From Bacillota bacterium (lineage in GTDB: Bacteria > Bacillota > Clostridia > Oscillospirales > Ruminococcaceae), in contig JAEZCT010000022.1 of the NCBI GenBank assembly GCA_023433405.1, forward strand, positions 1-64,000: 64,000 nucleotides of DNA, written 5' to 3'. Position numbers and translations under genes: made by a program. Each line of letters starts with the position of its first letter. The first letter of the stretch is position 1. Below, one piece after another: positions 60,902 through 64,000 of this stretch. The notes under the pieces were generated by a model, which was not told the DNA's origin, did not search any database, and was given only the letters and a program-made list of their open reading frames with translations.

Positions 60902-61825
60902 ATGTCTCATAACCTTTGCGTACTGGGAATCGACGCGGGAGGGACCTTTTTTAAAAGCTGTCTGGTGGATAGCAACGGACAGGTTATACAGGATACCTCA
61001 TACAAACGGCGCGTAGACCCCGACGGGGAAGCTGGCGCAATCTTACAGGATTACGCTGCGGTAATCCGCGACGGGGAGGAGCGTGCCAAAAAGCTGGGCC
61101 GCAGACTTCTGGGTATCGGCATATCCACGCCCGGTCCCTTTGATTACGAGGGGAAAAAGAGCCTGATGACCCATAAGCTTTGCGGCATTTACGGCTTAAA
61201 CCTGGAGCGGGAGTTTGCCGCTTACGGTGTGGGGGTAGGTTTGCCGCTATACTTTCTTCATGACTCTCACGCCTTTTTATTGGGCGAACACTTCGCGGGT
61301 GAGGCAAAGCCATATCAGAATTGCGCCGCCGTCACCATTGGTACCGGCACCGGCTTTGCGCTCATAAAAAACGGCCGGCTGCTGACCAGTGAACAGGGTG
61401 GCCCATATATCAGCATCTATCAAATGCCGATACAGGGCGAGACAGTCGAATATTTTGTGTCCCGCTCGGGGATGCTCAGGTATTACGAGAAGCTTTTGGG
61501 CGGTCCTGCTGCGCCGGGCATAGATGTAAGGGAGCTTGAGCTGCTTGCCTTAAACGAGAACGACTTACTTGCCCGCGCGGTATTTGAGCATACCGGTTCG
61601 ATTCTCGCCCAAGCAATCGCCGATATTTTGAAAGAGCAGCAAACGGAATGCTTGGTATTGGGCGGACAGATTGCCAAAGGCTATCCGCTCATGCGGGAAA
61701 GCATGGGGCAATGGCTGGGTGAGATAGCGAGCCTTAAGAAGGTCACTGTTGCACACAGCATAGATTTTGCAGCGCAAATAGGTGCCGCCTGTATGGTGTA
61801 CAGCAAGATATCCGGAAAATACTAA
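60902..61825 (+). CDS. ROK-family sugar kinase
   Basis: 307 residues from the ATG at 60902 (AGGAGG upstream). LGIDAGGTFFKSCLVD is the N-terminal phosphate-binding motif, GISTPGPFD follows, then HDSHAFLLGEH with the catalytic Asp, and TIGTGTGFALI. The CxCGxxGC zinc site of typical glucokinases is absent. It would phosphorylate the sugar made by the isomerases just upstream. A spacer of about 190 bases precedes it, the longest in this operon. Confidence 0.9.
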   Translation: MSHNLCVLGIDAGGTFFKSCLVDSNGQVIQDTSYKRRVDPDGEAGAILQDYAAVIRDGEERAKKLGRRLLGIGISTPGPFDYEGKKSLMTHKLCGIYGLNLEREFAAYGVGVGLPLYFLHDSHAFLLGEHFAGEAKPYQNCAAVTIGTGTGFALIKNGRLLTSEQGGPYISIYQMPIQGETVEYFVSRSGMLRYYEKLLGGPAAPGIDVRELELLALNENDLLARAVFEHTGSILAQAIADILKEQQTECLVLGGQIAKGYPLMRESMGQWLGEIASLKKVTVAHSIDFAAQIGAACMVYSKISGKY

Positions 61826-61843
61826 ACAGAAAGGCGGATTGGA

Positions 61844-62356
61844 ATGAAAGCCCTGATGATTACGGCACAGGATTTTGATGATGGTGAGGTGCTTTATCCG
61901 TTATACCGGCTTTATGAGGCGGGCATTGAGGTGGATATCGCCTCTTTTACACCCGGCTTCATAGGAGGTAAGCATTTTTTTAGTGTAAACGCGGGTAAGG
62001 GCGTGGGGGAGACCACAGGCAGAGAATATGGGTTATTGGTGCTTCCCGGTGGGAAGGCGCCGGAGAAGCTGCGCCAAAATACCGCGGTTCTGGATATCGT
62101 GCGGGAGTTTTTTCATCATGACAAGCCGGTTGCCGCCATCTGCCACGGGCAGCAAATCCTCATATCCGCGGGAGTTTTGCAGGGCAGAAAGGCCACCTGC
62201 TACCCGGGCATTCGCGACGATATGCTTTTAGCAGGCGCGCAGTATCTGGATGAACGCGTTGTTGTGGATGGGCAGTTGGTTACATCCCGCAGACCGGAGG
62301 ATCTTCCTTACTTTATGCGCGAAGTGCTGGGCTTGCTGGGGTATGCCTGGAAGTAA
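61844..62356 (+). CDS. DJ-1/PfpI-family protein
   Basis: 170 residues; nucleophile cysteine in AAICHGQQ near residue 104 with the acid Glu near 17 and LVLPGGKAPEKLR before it. The family includes deglycase-like and peptidase-like proteins acting on damaged or reactive carbonyl products. As last gene of a sugar-catabolic operon, detoxifying reactive sugar breakdown products would fit. GAAAGGCGG upstream. Confidence 0.9.
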   Translation: MKALMITAQDFDDGEVLYPLYRLYEAGIEVDIASFTPGFIGGKHFFSVNAGKGVGETTGREYGLLVLPGGKAPEKLRQNTAVLDIVREFFHHDKPVAAICHGQQILISAGVLQGRKATCYPGIRDDMLLAGAQYLDERVVVDGQLVTSRRPEDLPYFMREVLGLLGYAWK

Positions 62357-62379
62357 ACGGAATGATTGAATAGTACTAA

Positions 62380-62476
62380 TACTAATCCCCTCAAAAAGAG
62401 TCGATAAAAATCCGCGTGAAAACCCATAAATTAAAGCTTTTCACATGTTTGAGGTACACTTTTTAACGGATAAGTA
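62380..62476 (+). repeat. Dispersed palindrome, copy with altered right arm (R14)
   Basis: The left and central two thirds equal R1; after TTTTCAC the right arm becomes ATGTTTGAGGTACACTTTTT, ending ATAAGTA. TAA on both flanks (62377-62379, 62477-62479). Confidence 0.9.
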
Positions 62477-62482
62477 TAAACA

Positions 62483-62536
62483 CAAAAAACCAGAGAAAAA
62501 AGCTGTAGATACAGGCTTTTTCTTCTGGTTTTTCTT
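62483..62536. terminator. Bidirectional terminator
   Basis: AAAAACCAGAGAAAAAAGC pairs with GCTTTTTCTTCTGGTTTTT with one bulge. It separates the rightward operon from the leftward rsmH gene. Confidence 0.82.
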
Positions 62537-62594
62537 TTTGCTGCGATACATTTAATAGCATTGCTTTTAAAACAACAACAACAATAGCAATCAA

Positions 62595-63644
62595 TCACGC
62601 CTTGACTGCCCACCTCATTTTTGCGGACCGCGCACGGCTGTTCATATTACATTCCTCTGCGGACGGTCTGATAACCTCGGTTGCGATTTCGCTGTAAACA
62701 CCTTCACGCAATAAGCTTTTAAAGGACTTCTTAACCAGCCTATCTTCACCCGAATGAAAGGTTAATATCGCAACGCGTCCTCCTTTTGCAAGGGTGGCGG
62801 GGAGCTTTTCTAAAAATTCATATAACACTTCAAACTCATTGTTCACATCAATCCGCAATGCCTGAAAGGTTCTTTGGCAGGACTTTTTAATCGCTTCCTT
62901 TCGTTCCGCTGCTGGAATGAACGAAAGCGCATCGTTTATAATTTGCTGGAGCTTTGTAGTGGTAGCAATAACCGCCCCTTTTTTAAGCTCACAAACAATC
63001 GCGCTCGAGATAATTTTGGCGTGCGGCTCATCCGAATTTTCAAGCAGCATCCCTTCCAATTCTTCTTGTGAGATTGTCCTTAACCGTTCCGCCGCCGAGA
63101 TGCCTTTTTCAGGGTTCAGGCGAAGATCCAAGGGACCTTCTCTTTTATAGGAAAACCCTCGGTCGGGATTATCGATTTGCATGGAAGAAACGCCTAAATC
63201 CGCTAATACAAAATCAAACATACCCGCTTCGCGGGCAACCTCATCAATATTGGCGAAGTTTAGATGCTTCACTGATAATATGTCCTGACCATAACCCAAC
63301 TGTTCCAAACGCTCCCGGGTTTTGCTTATTTGAATAGGATCCACATCAAGTGCGTATAAATGCCCTTTTGCTTCTAGGCATTTTAGCATTTCCTGCGTGT
63401 GTCCGCCATAGCCCAAGGTAGCATCCAAACCGGTTTGGTCCGGCTTTATTTGCAAAAACTCAATGATTTCCTTGACGCAGATCGGGATATGCATACCCGC
63501 AGGGGTGTTTCCCTTTTGAATAATCTTCGCGACAGTATCCGCATATTTTTCAGGCTGAAGCTCCTTGTATTTTTCCCGATAGCTTTTCGGGTGAGTTCCT
63601 TGATAACGGACACGCCGCTTATGTTCCTTTTCTTGATGATCCAT
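62595..63644 (-). CDS. rsmH: 16S rRNA (cytosine1402-N4)-methyltransferase-like, extended type
   Basis: 349 residues from the ATG at 63644. The RsmH core is complete: DATLGYGGHTQ near 75 (SAM), ALDVDPIQIS, ADLGVSSMQID with RGFSY near 152, and RAMRxS-like end SRARSAKMRW. Ahead of it are about 50 extra basic residues (KEHKRRVRYQGTHPKSYREK). It is outside the cell-division (dcw) cluster where rsmH usually lies, so it may be a second, accessory RsmH. It is followed by an ABC-F gene upstream in genome order. Confidence 0.88.
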   Translation of the reverse strand: MDHQEKEHKRRVRYQGTHPKSYREKYKELQPEKYADTVAKIIQKGNTPAGMHIPICVKEIIEFLQIKPDQTGLDATLGYGGHTQEMLKCLEAKGHLYALDVDPIQISKTRERLEQLGYGQDILSVKHLNFANIDEVAREAGMFDFVLADLGVSSMQIDNPDRGFSYKREGPLDLRLNPEKGISAAERLRTISQEELEGMLLENSDEPHAKIISSAIVCELKKGAVIATTTKLQQIINDALSFIPAAERKEAIKKSCQRTFQALRIDVNNEFEVLYEFLEKLPATLAKGGRVAILTFHSGEDRLVKKSFKSLLREGVYSEIATEVIRPSAEECNMNSRARSAKMRWAVKA

Positions 63645-63706
63645 CAATTATCTCGCACCTTTTCTTCACTCGTACTCCGATAGGGCTGATAAGCCGAGCA
63701 CACCGC

Positions 63707-64000
63707 CTACATTTTTTTGGAATCCTGCTTTTGCTCTAAATACTCGTCAAAGGTAAGGCGATAATCGCGCATTCCGTCATCGGTAATCTCAATAATCCGA
63801 TTGGCTACCGTCTGTATAAACTGGCGGTCATGGGAGGAAAAAAGCATACTGCCGGGGAAATCGGCCAGGCCATTGTTTAGCGCCGTGATTGACTCGAGGT
63901 CAAGATGGTTGGTTGGCTGGTCGAGCAAAAGCACATTGGCACCCGAAAGCATCATGCGCGAGAGCATACAGCGCACCTTTTCTCCACCAGAAAGCACATT
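63707..64000 (-). CDS. ABC-F ATP-binding protein, C-terminal part (runs off the window)
   Basis: Only the last 97 codons are inside the window; the frame is open to the right edge. Seen: signature LSGGEKVR, Walker B VLLLDQPTNHLDLESI (Gln replaces the usual Glu), switch histidine SSHDRQF, and a short C-terminal tail. This is the second ABC domain of a translation-factor-type (ABC-F, Ettα/YkpA-like) protein. ABC-F proteins act at the ribosome; the function of this one cannot be told from the fragment. Confidence 0.85.
   Translation of the reverse strand, partial: NVLSGGEKVRCMLSRMMLSGANVLLLDQPTNHLDLESITALNNGLADFPGSMLFSSHDRQFIQTVANRIIEITDDGMRDYRLTFDEYLEQKQDSKKM

Overview
The window looks like chromosomal DNA from a spore-forming, anaerobic Firmicute of class Clostridia, most likely the Oscillospirales/Ruminococcaceae side. 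The evidence is strong AGGAGG ribosome-binding sites with frequent GTG/TTG starts, coupled operons (ATGA/GTGA overlaps), a PdaA-type deacetylase, rpsU, RpiR and Lpl-type sugar ABC genes, and moderately high GC for the class. No rRNA, tRNA, CRISPR array, prophage or transposase gene was found.

Layout: 0.5-6.7 kb carries a five-gene envelope-stress-like cluster (zinc-ribbon membrane protein, SPFH protein, helical membrane protein, VWA/solute-binding-like protein, TelA family). After an AraC/GyrI regulator, 8.1-25.7 kb is one large leftward exopolysaccharide locus. It holds a UDP-GlcNAc 2-epimerase, a thioredoxin-GH8 fusion, a polytopic transferase-like protein, a DUF2334 protein, a GT2 synthase, two BcsB-like proteins each paired with a degenerate-GGDEF membrane protein, a lipoprotein, two AlgX/AlgJ-like (DHHW) proteins and an MBOAT O-acetyltransferase. 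Its parts match the B. subtilis ydaJKLMN and Listeria pss systems plus an O-acetylation module; I infer an acetylated, possibly ManNAc-containing polymer with c-di-GMP as a candidate signal.

26-31.5 kb holds housekeeping genes (rpsU, yqeG-type phosphatase, AP-endonuclease-like, aroQ, pepP-like, acyltransferase). 31.6-36.8 kb has a Crp/Fnr regulator and a complete potABCD operon. 37-47.3 kb is a mosaic of single genes (trxA, MATE, MBL hydrolase, DegT aminotransferase, PdaA-like, enolase, YdbC/PC4-like) separated by many repeats. 47.7-62.4 kb is a carbohydrate-utilisation region: a leftward ABC importer plus GH-A glycosidase, a divergent RpiR regulator, and a rightward six-gene operon (Ldh2-type dehydrogenase, malic enzyme, ManA-like, FucI/AraA-like, ROK kinase, PfpI). 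The window ends with an orphan rsmH and the 3' part of an ABC-F ATPase gene.

The most striking unannotated structure is a family of about 100-bp near-perfect palindromes (16 full or partial copies seen), lying between genes throughout the window. Two copies 17 kb apart are identical, and six copies are flanked by identical 3-bp TTA or TAA direct repeats. They behave like a MITE that was recently mobile.
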